Origin: Planctomycetota bacterium
GTDB taxonomy: Bacteria > Planctomycetota > B15-G4
NCBI GenBank assembly: GCA_029259725.1
Contig: JAJDER010000131.1
Location: forward strand, 1-37,725
Direction of reading: 5' to 3'
Length of the DNA: 37,725 nucleotides
This document shows positions 8,952 to 16,588 of this stretch, one piece after another. The position numbers were made by a program, and so were the translations under genes. Numbering within the stretch: the first letter of the stretch is position 1; the number at the start of each line of letters is the position of its first letter. The notes beneath the pieces were generated by a model. The model was not told where the DNA came from. It worked only from the letters and a program-made list of their open reading frames with translations, and ran no database searches.

Positions 8952-10840
8952 CTGCCCCCGGTGTCCTCGCTGTCCTGGAGACCGTCGAGGACCTCCCGCG
9001 CCTGGCGGCTCAGCGGATCCACGCCGCCGGCTGCCAGTCCGCGCCGGAGCAGGTCGGCGCCGGTGGAGGCATCACCCGTCGCCACCTCGAGCAGCCCGCA
9101 CAGCGTGAGCGACGCCCCGTGATCCGGCGCGCGTTCGACGGCCCGGCGCGCCCGCTCCAGCGCCACGGCGCGGTGGCCGGTGAGCATGAGCAGCACGGCC
9201 TGGTCGACTTCGGCCACGGGCCGCCAGGCGCGACGCACGCCGAACAGCGTCGTGGGCGCCGGTGTGTCGAGACCTCCGGGCCAGACCCCGCGCTGCAACG
9301 GGACGGTGAGGTCGTGCTCGGCGAGCCAGGTCGGGTCGACCGAACTCGCCAGGACGTAGACGGCCTCACGCCGGCCGAAGAAGACCGGTGTCCAGGCCGG
9401 GTCGCGGAAGAGCTGCACGGAGAGCGGGCTGACCATCGGGAGCAGGGCGACCGTGTCTCCGTCGCGCGCCGCCAGCCGACCGAACGCCGAGGGGTCCGCT
9501 CCGCTCACCGCCGCGAGCGCCTCGATCAGGTCCGCCGTCGGGTAGCCGTGGGTGTTCCCGTCCGTCGAGGCCGCCTGCTCGGGGAAGCGCAGACCGCTGA
9601 AGGTGCTGCCGTAGCGGAACGCGGTGAAGACCTCACGGTCACCGAGGTGCTCGGCGATGAACTCGATCCCGCCGAGCGGATAGGCCAGCTGCGACAGGCC
9701 GGTCCCCCAGCGACGCTCGAGGCCGTCGTGGATGTTGATGCCGTCGCCGGCCTCCCCCAGCATCAGGGCCACGGCCAGCACGGCGCCCAGGACCCCGACG
9801 CGCGGGGTCCAGCCGGCGAGCCGCGCCGACCGACCCAGGGCCGCCGCCGCGAACGGCGCCAGCACGATCGCGCAGGGCGCCATGTTGCGCCGCAGCGAGA
9901 GGCTCATGGCCGTGAACATCGTGGCCACCACGAGGATCGCGAGGGTCTCGCCGTCGCGACGTCGCAGCGCGTCCGCCACCAGCGCCGCGCCGGACAGGGC
10001 CAGCAAGACCAGGAACGCCGTGCGGTCGAAGCTGTGGTACGGGTCGGGCGCGAACGTCGGACGAAACTCCTCGATGGCCGACGTGTAGAAGTCGTAGTGC
10101 TCGCGCAGGTCGGCGAGGATCGCCACCGGGTGCAGGGCGCCGTCGAGACCCGCGGGGTTGACGAGGCAGACCGCGAGCAACACCGCGCCCACGAGCGCGA
10201 AGCGTCCCGCGATCGCTCGCTCGTCCGGCCCGGCCCCTGGAAGACCGGCGCCCAGGCCCCGGGCGGCGGCCACGACCAGGACGCTCAGCGGCCCGAGGAT
10301 GAAGAAGCCGTGCAGGTTGACCCACAGCAACTGCAAGGGCACGAGTCGTCGCAGCAGACCCCGACCGTCGGTGCGCCGCACGAGCACCTGATGCAGCACC
10401 GCGAGCAGCAGCACCATGCTGATCAGCCCGGGGCGGAACAGGAACCGACTGCGCGCGGCGAGCAGCCCGAGGCTCCCGAACAGGAGCACCCAGCGGGGGT
10501 CGGCGCCGCGCCGCAGGGCGATGACGGCGATCAACCCCGCCAGCATGAGCAACAGCACGACTCGCGCCGCGACCACCGCGTCGGGCCCGAGTCCGTCCAG
10601 CAGTCCGTGCGCCAGCAGTTGGAAGCCCCACTTGTCGTCCACCGCCGGATGCTCGGCGTTCCGGATCGAGAGCACGTTCGTCTGCGGCACCTCGCCGTGC
10701 TCGATGATCCACTCGCCGGTGCGCGCGTGCAGGAACAGGTCGAGGTTGTGCACCTCGAACGTCCCCGCGACGGCGGCCAGGAGGAGCAGCAGCAGGAGCG
10801 GCCAGCGCGGCCGGGCGGTAGCGAGGTTGGAGCCGAGCAT
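8948..10840 (-). CDS. GT-C-like polytopic membrane protein with soluble C-terminal tail
   Basis: 630 residues from ATG 10840. A GTG at 10879 would add 13 residues but has no RBS. The first helix (WPLLLLLLLAAVAGTF) leads straight into NLDLFLHARTGEWIIEHGEVP, with D34 in the first loop. This resembles the D-L-x-x-H-x-R-T-G-E-x-I motif of GT-C/ArnT-related membrane proteins. About ten hydrophobic segments follow up to residue 375. The C-terminal 230 residues are soluble and end in helical, TPR-like repeats with a poly-acidic end. Likely an envelope glycosyltransferase or relative using a polyprenyl-linked donor; donor and acceptor unknown. It lies 51 nt downstream of protease B on the same strand, but a -10-like element just before its ATG suggests its own transcript. 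Confidence 0.72.
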   Translation of the reverse strand: MLGSNLATARPRWPLLLLLLLAAVAGTFEVHNLDLFLHARTGEWIIEHGEVPQTNVLSIRNAEHPAVDDKWGFQLLAHGLLDGLGPDAVVAARVVLLLMLAGLIAVIALRRGADPRWVLLFGSLGLLAARSRFLFRPGLISMVLLLAVLHQVLVRRTDGRGLLRRLVPLQLLWVNLHGFFILGPLSVLVVAAARGLGAGLPGAGPDERAIAGRFALVGAVLLAVCLVNPAGLDGALHPVAILADLREHYDFYTSAIEEFRPTFAPDPYHSFDRTAFLVLLALSGAALVADALRRRDGETLAILVVATMFTAMSLSLRRNMAPCAIVLAPFAAAALGRSARLAGWTPRVGVLGAVLAVALMLGEAGDGINIHDGLERRWGTGLSQLAYPLGGIEFIAEHLGDREVFTAFRYGSTFSGLRFPEQAASTDGNTHGYPTADLIEALAAVSGADPSAFGRLAARDGDTVALLPMVSPLSVQLFRDPAWTPVFFGRREAVYVLASSVDPTWLAEHDLTVPLQRGVWPGGLDTPAPTTLFGVRRAWRPVAEVDQAVLLMLTGHRAVALERARRAVERAPDHGASLTLCGLLEVATGDASTGADLLRRGLAAGGVDPLSRQAREVLDGLQDSEDTGGS

Positions 10841-10849
10841 CCGGGTGCG

Positions 10850-10855
10850 ATTATG
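10850..10855 (-). promoter_or_regulatory. candidate -10 element (CATAAT) for a leaderless transcript
   Basis: CATAAT on minus ends 9 nt before the ATG at 10840, so transcription would start at or next to the start codon. There is no Shine-Dalgarno at this gene. No clear -35 was found. Confidence 0.35.
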
Positions 10856-10891
10856 GGCCCGGCGAGGGGCCGATCCCACCTCGGCCGCGGC

Positions 10892-12580
10892 TCAGTCCTG
10901 CTCGAGGGTGGCGCGGATCTCGTAGCAGCCGTACCGGCTGGTCCGATTCCGGCTCGAGACGACCGCGGTCCAGGTCCCGCTCACGGGGACCGGGAAGCCG
11001 AGGATGCGGGCGTTGCGACCCGGGCCGGAGTCGTCGTCGAAGGCCACCTTGTGCCCGTCCGGGCCGAAGAGTGACAGGGCCGGGTCGACCTGGGTGCGGG
11101 CATCCCAGGCCCCGCCGGGGTAGCGCGTCTCGAGGGTCAGCACCTGCCCGGCGGTCAACTCGAGGGCGAAGCGGTCGCGGTCACCCGTGCCGCTGCCCAG
11201 GGCCGGATCCTGCGTGAAGTAGAGCGTGCGCACCTCGGACCAGTCGGCGTCGGGGGCGGCCGGCAGGAGCACGGCCGCGCCCGGGTCGTTGTCGGGCTCG
11301 GCGGCGTCCATCCAGAACAGCAGCCCCCAGGCGGCGTGCGTGGCCAGCAGCTCGTCGAAGTGGTCGTCGTCGGCGTGCCGCTTGAGCCAGCCATCCCAGA
11401 CGTGGTTCGCGGTGAGGCGGCGAGCGCGACGCATCGGGCCGGTGAAGACGTCCCAGAGCGCCTGGCGCGACGTGCCCCCGGCGACTTCCAGGGTCTCGTC
11501 GAACGCGTCGTCGTCGAGAGCCGGCGTGTCGTCGGGTGCCACCGATCCGTCCAGCAGGTCGTAGAGCACGCAGGCCACGGCGACCTCGTCGGCAGCACCG
11601 TGGGTCGTGCTCGCGTACGGGAACGCCGTCTCGAGATGCAGCACGAGTTGCACGCCACCGGTGGACTCGTCACCCTGGGCATCGAGGTACACGGGCGGAC
11701 GACCGAGGTCCCCGAGCACGGCGGCCGCGAACGCCGTGGCCCAGCCCTCGCCGAGAGACAGGCGCGGATCCTGATCGCTGTCGCCGAAGTAGTGGACGCC
11801 GCCGGGGTTGTCACTGTCGCTGTAGACGTTGTGCACGATGTGGCCGAGTTCGTGCAGGATCACGGCGTCGTCGTCGCCGTCGTCGGTGGCGATCCAGGCC
11901 TTGCGCTTCCAGGCGTAGCTGCCGAGCAGGCTGGGCCAGACCACGGTCGCCCTGCCGCGCTGGGGCACCGAGAGGGAGGAGTCGGCGAGCCACTCGAAGG
12001 CCGCGACGGTCAGGTCGAACACGTTGAAGGGGTTGCCGCTGTTTCCGCCGGCGATCGGCACGGGCAGCGCCGTGATCGTGCCCAGATCGAGGGGCGCCGT
12101 CGTGTCGTGCTGGCTCGCGGTGGGCGTGGAGACGGACCACACGGCGTTGGCCGGCGTCGTGATGCGCAACCGCGCGAACGGCGAACCGACCAGCTTGGCG
12201 TGGCGCGTCGAGGCCTCGATGCGCACCTGCACGTCACGCAGACCGGACGACGTGGAGGCCACGGCGTACTCGCCGTCCTGGTCGGTCTGCCCGCGGCCGA
12301 GCACCTTGCCGGTGACGGCGTCGATCACGGTCACGTCGGCGCGGCGCACCGGCTGCGGCGTCGCTTCCCCGGTCCAGCCGCCGACATCCCAGGCCTTGTC
12401 CTGATACTCGGCCCGACCCGTCACCAGGAACGTGGACGGACCACCGTTCCCGGTTCCCGGAGCGGGACCCGTCGTGGGACCTGCCGGAGGACCCGCCGGG
12501 ACGGGGGCAGCAAGAGCGGGCAGCGACAGGGCGCACAGTCCCAGCGCCAGCAACATCGACGCACTGCGGAAGCCGCGCAC
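10892..12580 (-). CDS. secreted zinc metalloprotease (HExxH, gluzincin-like), short paralogue B
   Basis: 562 residues from GTG 12580, which lies 2 nt after the stop of the upstream small gene and has GGGGA 9 nt before it. The signal peptide (MRGFRSASMLLALGLCALSLPALA) is followed by a Pro/Gly linker, then a beta-sandwich starting VTGRAEYQDKAWDVGGWTG. The catalytic core has HELGH (243-247) extended to HELGHIVHN, an Asp-rich loop YSDSDNPGGVHYFGDSDQDP, and GEGWAT with E278 as likely third zinc ligand. The C-terminal ~110 residues resemble a pre-peptidase C-terminal (PPC) domain with FDDDSGPGRNARI. It is clearly paralogous to the protease at 13369-15666 along its whole length but lacks that protein's Ig-like and C-terminal domains. 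I do not recognise a named peptidase family. Expected to act outside the cytoplasm. Confidence 0.85.
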   Translation of the reverse strand: MRGFRSASMLLALGLCALSLPALAAPVPAGPPAGPTTGPAPGTGNGGPSTFLVTGRAEYQDKAWDVGGWTGEATPQPVRRADVTVIDAVTGKVLGRGQTDQDGEYAVASTSSGLRDVQVRIEASTRHAKLVGSPFARLRITTPANAVWSVSTPTASQHDTTAPLDLGTITALPVPIAGGNSGNPFNVFDLTVAAFEWLADSSLSVPQRGRATVVWPSLLGSYAWKRKAWIATDDGDDDAVILHELGHIVHNVYSDSDNPGGVHYFGDSDQDPRLSLGEGWATAFAAAVLGDLGRPPVYLDAQGDESTGGVQLVLHLETAFPYASTTHGAADEVAVACVLYDLLDGSVAPDDTPALDDDAFDETLEVAGGTSRQALWDVFTGPMRRARRLTANHVWDGWLKRHADDDHFDELLATHAAWGLLFWMDAAEPDNDPGAAVLLPAAPDADWSEVRTLYFTQDPALGSGTGDRDRFALELTAGQVLTLETRYPGGAWDARTQVDPALSLFGPDGHKVAFDDDSGPGRNARILGFPVPVSGTWTAVVSSRNRTSRYGCYEIRATLEQD

Positions 12581-12582
12581 GT

Positions 12583-13251
12583 TCAGCGTCCCCACCGATG
12601 CCGCGTGGGCACGTCGGCCACGGCGTGCGCGAGCGCAAAGACGTCCGAGCCCGTGCCACCGCTCAGGTCGGCGGCAGCGACGCGGGTCGTCCCGACGACA
12701 CGACGCTCGGGCACGTTCACGCGCCGGGCACCCCAGTGCAGGGTGTCGCGCACTTCGACCCGGTCCCCCGAAGGCAGGCGCGCGGTGGCGACCAGCGTGA
12801 CCGAGACGGGCTCGCCACCCACCGGCTCGGGGAGGCGCAGCGTCACACGGGCCGAGCCCCCGCGGCCCTCGAGCGCGCCCGACAACACCGCCGTCCCGGC
12901 GGGCACCCGCAGCCGCCAGGCGAGGTCGGTCAGCTCCGTGCGAGCCGCGACATCCAGACCGAACTCCACGCGACCACCCACCGCGACGCCGCGCAGGTCG
13001 AGTTCGGTGGCCATGGGGCCCCGCGGCTTGCAGGCCAGGCGATCGCTCACCGGCCGACCGGGGAGCCAGCCGCCTTCCTCGAGCCGAGGAGCCCCCCCGT
13101 CGGGAACCACGTCGAAGACCTCGCCCGCCGCGCGGATCGGGGAGGCGCCGGGAAGACCGGCCACGCCCGTCAGGGCCAGGACGGCCACCAGGGTGGCCAG
13201 CAGGACACGCGGAGCTCGCGGCATGGGACTCGTCGATCGGGTTCGGGACAT
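12583..13251 (-). CDS. small secreted beta-rich protein with conserved Cys-Lys-Pro, copy B
   Basis: 222 residues from ATG 13251; an in-frame ATG at 13224 gives a tighter signal peptide (MPRAPRVLLATLVAVLALTG) and is an equal candidate. The mature region carries ACKPRGPMATELDLRG (Cys74, the only Cys). Next come GGRVEFGLDV, ELTDLAWRLRVPAGTAVLSG and GALEGRGG, then alternating beta strands ending near DTLHWGARR. The same order of motifs occurs in the protein at 15670-16245. It therefore appears to be a duplicated partner of the adjacent metalloprotease, whose GTG is 2 nt downstream. The fold is probably an Ig-like or transthyretin-like sandwich. No known domain was recognised. The role as inhibitor, chaperone or adaptor of the protease is inference from linkage and co-duplication only. 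Confidence 0.72.
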   Translation of the reverse strand: MSRTRSTSPMPRAPRVLLATLVAVLALTGVAGLPGASPIRAAGEVFDVVPDGGAPRLEEGGWLPGRPVSDRLACKPRGPMATELDLRGVAVGGRVEFGLDVAARTELTDLAWRLRVPAGTAVLSGALEGRGGSARVTLRLPEPVGGEPVSVTLVATARLPSGDRVEVRDTLHWGARRVNVPERRVVGTTRVAAADLSGGTGSDVFALAHAVADVPTRHRWGR

Positions 13252-13253
13252 GC

Positions 13254-13270
13254 CCGCGCCCGGGGCGCGG
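13254..13270. promoter_or_regulatory. 17-bp palindrome just upstream of the copy-B start codon
   Basis: CCGCGCCC G GGGCGCGG, 8 perfect pairs around one base, ends 2 nt before the ATG at 13251. As RNA it would bury the initiation region; as DNA it could be an operator. All-GC composition makes chance more likely than in AT-rich DNA. Confidence 0.35.
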
Positions 13271-13362
13271 ACCGACGCCCCCTTGATCGGCTCCCCACCG
13301 GGTGCGGCTTGAAGGCACCCAGCAAGGCCATCCCAGCGGAATCCGGACCGGGAATCCCTCCG

Positions 13363-13390
13363 CGAAGGTCAGCTCCCGAAGGTCAGCTCC
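13363..13390. repeat. 14-bp perfect tandem duplication that supplies the stop of protease A
   Basis: CGAAGGTCAGCTCC occurs at 13363-13376 and again at 13377-13390. On minus, the first copy read is translated as ELTFG. The second copy enters in another frame and gives the TGA at 13371-13369. Confidence 0.9.
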
Positions 13391-15666
13391 ACGTAGTTGG
13401 TCTGCGCCGTCTGCTTGGAACCGATCGCCCCGGGGTCGTTCGCGAACATCGCCTGGGCCCACAGGTGCAGGCCGCAGAGGATCGGATCGTTCGGGACGAC
13501 GATCGGGAAGCCCGCGTTCCCGAGCCCATCGCTGAGCATCGGGATCAGGATGTCCGGACTCGGGTACATGGTGCCCTGGTCGAAGGGCGCCGAGACCAGC
13601 GAGAGGCCGAAGATCATGGTGCCGCTGGTGAACGGGATGAAGCCCGAGGCGTCGAGCGAGTGATCGCTCGACGGCACGACGGGCAGGTTGGTGGTCGACA
13701 GCGTCGGGATACCGAGCAGGCCGGCCTTGCCCACGCCGCCGCTGGCCACGGCCGCGGACTGACCGCAGGTGCCGCCCGACGGATCGACGGTGACGATCAC
13801 TTCCGCGAGAGCCGACTCGGCGCCCAGGCTGTCCATGGCCACGACCTGCACGCGGAACCCGGTGCTGACTCCGACCGGGGGTGGATCGAACGTCACCGAC
13901 GCACCGCTGCCGAGGATCGTGCCGCCGTCCGGGGTCGACCAGGCGTAGGTGAGCGTCTGCGCGTCGGTGGCCGTGACCGTGATGTCGGAGGTCTCGGTGT
14001 CGAGGATCGACGTCGGCATCGCGGTCGGTCCCGACGTGATCAGCGGCACGAAGTTCTCGAAGTTGTGCTTCGCGCGGTAGTTGTAGGTGCCGTAGCGCCG
14101 GTAGCTCGCCGTGCCGCCGCGCTTGATGCGCACCGTCCAGGTGCCCGTCTCGGTCACGACGAAGCTGTCGATGAACGCGTTGCGGCCCGTGCCCGAGTCC
14201 TCGTCGCTCAGGACCAGCACGCCGGACGGGTCGAACAGCTCGAGGAAGGTGTCGACCTGCGTGTCGGCATCGGTGGATGCACCCGGGTAGCGCGTCCGGA
14301 AGAGCAGGTCGCTGCCCTTCACGAGTTCGTGGGCGTACCAGTCCTCGTCGCCGGTGCCCGGTGCCGGGTCGCCGCTGAACAGGGTGCGCTCCCCGCTCCA
14401 GTTGCTGCTCGTCTGGACCACGGTGGGCGTGGCCGTGCCGATCGTGTTGTTCGGCTCGTCGACGTCCTCGAAGTTGTTCTGGTCGAGGCGCTCGAAGCAG
14501 TCCTTGACCGAATCGTACAGCCCGCCGATCTTGCCGTGCTCGCTGAACCAGCCGTCCCAGGCGTCGTTCTGGGTCAGGTTGGCCGCCGAGGCGACGGGCC
14601 CCTCGAAGGTGTCCCACCACGCACGGTGCGGGCTCAGTCCGGCGCCGATGACGGAGGTGCTGACCATCAGGTCGTCGTCGGTCGTGGGCGTGCCGTCGGG
14701 GCTGTTCTCGGTGTCGAGCAGGTCGTACAGCGCACAGCACACGGCGACCTCGTCGGCCGCGCCGTTGGCATCGTTGGCATACGGCGAGACGGTCTCCATG
14801 CGCAGGCGCAGGCCGACACCGCCGGACTGCGAGGCGCCGTTGGCATCCATGTAGATCGCCTCGACGCCGATCTGGTTGAAGACGGTCCCCGCGAAGAAGC
14901 TCGCGTAGCCCTCACCGAACGACAGGCGCGGATCCTGGTCGCTGTCACCGAAGAAGTGGCTCCCGCCGGTGTTGTCACTGTCGCTGTACTTGTTGTGCAC
15001 CACGTGGCCGATCTCGTGCAGGATCACGGCATCGTCGTAGCCGTCGTCGTCGGCGATGGTGGCGTCGTTGCCGCTGGCGAAGCTGCCCGAGCCGCCGGGC
15101 CAGTACAGGCGGATGGTCTGGTTCGCGTTGCCCTCACCGACCAGCGGGCCGGTGATGTACTCCCACGCGTGGACCCCCATGTCGAACAGGTTGAACGGGT
15201 TGGCTTCCTCGCCGCCCTGCAGGATCTTGCCGGCCGTGTTCGTGCCGACGTCCAGATCGTTGCTGGTGTCGTGGCCGTTGAACACGGGGCTGAAGGTCGA
15301 GTACTCACTGTTGCCGTTGGTCGTGACGCGGATGCGCTGGAAGGTCGGCTCCAGGGCCGAGTCACAGTCGGCGCGCACGCTGATGTCGACCACGCCGGCC
15401 GAGGTGGCCTCGATGGAGAAGGTGCCATCCTGTCCCGTCGACCCCGAGCCGAGCACGGCCTGGGTCGCGTCGTTGAGCACGTACACGTCGGCGCGGCGGA
15501 TGGGCAGGATCGGATCGGAACCGGTCCAGCCGTTGTAGTCCCAGGCCTTGTCCTCGTACTGGAACTTGCCCGTGACGGTGAAGGTCTGGGCGTCGGCGGC
15601 GGGCGCGGAGAAGGCCAGCGCCACGGCGGCGGTCAGGGCCGGCAGGAGCGTCTTGGTCGTCGTCAT
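13369..15666 (-). CDS. secreted zinc metalloprotease (HExxH, gluzincin-like) with PPC, Ig/PKD-like and C-terminal domains, paralogue A
   Basis: 765 residues from ATG 15666, 3 nt after the stop of the small gene upstream, so probably coupled. Signal peptide residues 1-26 (ends ADAQ). The N-terminal sandwich begins VTGKFQYEDKAWDYNGWTG. The core has HEIGH (217-221), the loop YSDSDNTGGSHFFGDSDQDP, and GEGYAS with E252. A PPC-like domain follows (about 420-530, with DEDSGTGRNAFID), then an Ig/PKD-like domain (about 545-645, TLTYAWSTPDGGTILGSG). The final ~115 residues (about 650-765) match the C-terminus of the FG-GAP protein at 20028 in pattern: I-x-GL-x-x-V-x-APF, PS-x-D, QAMFANDPG. That domain may serve in attachment or sorting, which is inference. 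Close paralogue of the protease at 10892. Confidence 0.87.
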   Translation of the reverse strand: MTTTKTLLPALTAAVALAFSAPAADAQTFTVTGKFQYEDKAWDYNGWTGSDPILPIRRADVYVLNDATQAVLGSGSTGQDGTFSIEATSAGVVDISVRADCDSALEPTFQRIRVTTNGNSEYSTFSPVFNGHDTSNDLDVGTNTAGKILQGGEEANPFNLFDMGVHAWEYITGPLVGEGNANQTIRLYWPGGSGSFASGNDATIADDDGYDDAVILHEIGHVVHNKYSDSDNTGGSHFFGDSDQDPRLSFGEGYASFFAGTVFNQIGVEAIYMDANGASQSGGVGLRLRMETVSPYANDANGAADEVAVCCALYDLLDTENSPDGTPTTDDDLMVSTSVIGAGLSPHRAWWDTFEGPVASAANLTQNDAWDGWFSEHGKIGGLYDSVKDCFERLDQNNFEDVDEPNNTIGTATPTVVQTSSNWSGERTLFSGDPAPGTGDEDWYAHELVKGSDLLFRTRYPGASTDADTQVDTFLELFDPSGVLVLSDEDSGTGRNAFIDSFVVTETGTWTVRIKRGGTASYRRYGTYNYRAKHNFENFVPLITSGPTAMPTSILDTETSDITVTATDAQTLTYAWSTPDGGTILGSGASVTFDPPPVGVSTGFRVQVVAMDSLGAESALAEVIVTVDPSGGTCGQSAAVASGGVGKAGLLGIPTLSTTNLPVVPSSDHSLDASGFIPFTSGTMIFGLSLVSAPFDQGTMYPSPDILIPMLSDGLGNAGFPIVVPNDPILCGLHLWAQAMFANDPGAIGSKQTAQTNYVELTFGS

Positions 15667-15669
15667 CGG

Positions 15670-16245
15670 TCAGCGCCCAGGCTCGTAGGTCGAGGGCACC
15701 ACGGCCACCGGCGCGAGGCCGTTGTCGGCGTCGGCGTCATAGCCGAGCACTTCGGCGACCGGCGAGGCCGGACGGTCCCACTCGATCGTGGCCGTCGCGG
15801 TGATCGGCTCGTCGAACGTCGCGCCGGTCTCGTCACTGCCCTGCATGATCCCGGTCACGACCAGCTCGGCGATCTGATGCAGGCCGTTGTTCGGGACGAC
15901 CACCGTGGTCTCGGCGGCCACGGCGAGTTCGGCGGGCGAGCGGAGCGCGGCCTCGACCAGGGCGCCCGCCTCGGCGCCGCTTCGGCCGGAGAGTTCGCCG
16001 TCGATGTGGGTCAGGCCGTCGGTCAGCAACAGCTCCCATTCGAGGGACTTGAGCTCGCGGACGGGGGTGATGGTGAAGGCCAGCTCGCTGCGACCGTTCA
16101 CGCCGACGACCTCTTCCAAGGTCAACGCCAAGGGAGCGAGCGGCTTGCAGCCGATCTCAGCCGTCCGGAGTGCGGGTGCCGGACGTGGGGCGAAGGCGAT
16201 CGCCGCCGACGCCGCGATCAGCAGCGCCAGAGAGAGGGACTTCAT
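15670..16245 (-). CDS. small secreted beta-rich protein with conserved Cys-Lys-Pro, copy A
   Basis: 191 residues from ATG 16245, with GGAG about 8 nt upstream and a clean signal peptide (MKSLSLALLIAASAAIAFA). The mature protein opens IGCKPLAPLALTLEE (Cys33, the only Cys). It continues GVNGRSELAFTI, ELKSLEWELLLTDGLTHIDG and GELSGRSG, then TVVVPNNGLHQIAELVVTG and ITATATIEWDRP. Its order of motifs matches copy B at 12583-13251, although identity is low. It is the first gene of a tandem four-gene block (small A, protease A, small B, protease B). No known family recognised. A periplasmic or extracellular partner of the metalloprotease is the simplest reading, unproven. Confidence 0.75.
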   Translation of the reverse strand: MKSLSLALLIAASAAIAFAPRPAPALRTAEIGCKPLAPLALTLEEVVGVNGRSELAFTITPVRELKSLEWELLLTDGLTHIDGELSGRSGAEAGALVEAALRSPAELAVAAETTVVVPNNGLHQIAELVVTGIMQGSDETGATFDEPITATATIEWDRPASPVAEVLGYDADADNGLAPVAVVPSTYEPGR

Positions 16246-16588
16246 GCGAGGGCTCCGGGGATCGGGAGTGACGAGCGCGGACCAGGAGTGGGTCGGCGCG
16301 ATCGGGGTTCGGACGGGGAGGGAGCGTGGGCCCGGGCAAGATCGGGTTCGGGGAGCCCGGACGCACTGCCTGAGTCTACATGCGGAAACGGGGGAGGCCG
16401 CGGCTCGTCGGATCCCCCGGTTTTCGCGGCCCGGGCAGGGACCCAGCGGGGCCCGCACCTGCCCCGGAACGCGTCACCCGGGGTCTCGACCCGCAGCGGT
16501 GCCCGCCGGCCGCCCGGGCCGGATCGCCATCCCGAATCGTCGCGTTCCCTGGCCGGACGACCCCCGAGGCCGCTATTCTCCGGCCCCC
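16246..16588. other. divergent intergenic region, 343 bp, with terminator-shaped hairpin
   Basis: No gene is supported here. CGGGGGA (16389-16395) pairs with TCCCCCG (16413-16419) around a 17-nt loop. It is followed by GTTTT on plus and by TTTCC on minus, so it has a terminator shape in both directions. It could act in the leader of the minus-strand protease block. A TAGACT hexamer (minus, 16378-16373) preceded by TG is a possible -10 for that block. A second imperfect hairpin uses GGGCAGG (16433-16439) and CCTGCCC (16458-16464). All are weak calls. Confidence 0.35.
16574..16579 (+). promoter_or_regulatory. candidate -10 element (TATTCT) for a leaderless methionine aminopeptidase transcript
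   Basis: TATTCT ends 9 nt before the ATG at 16589, the same spacing as at 10850-10855. No Shine-Dalgarno is present before the ATG (only C and G runs). Confidence 0.35.

Noticed and set aside
10892-14740. One continuous minus-strand frame joining protease B to the region of protease A
   Set aside because: Only the part from 12580 has a signal peptide, RBS and protease domain; upstream it is an out-of-frame reading of small B and protease A. Kept only as a remark on the 14-bp duplication.
12583-16245. The single Cys of the small partner proteins as a lipobox Cys
   Set aside because: It lies after the predicted signal cleavage region, and the preceding residues (EIG, RLA) do not fit a lipobox.
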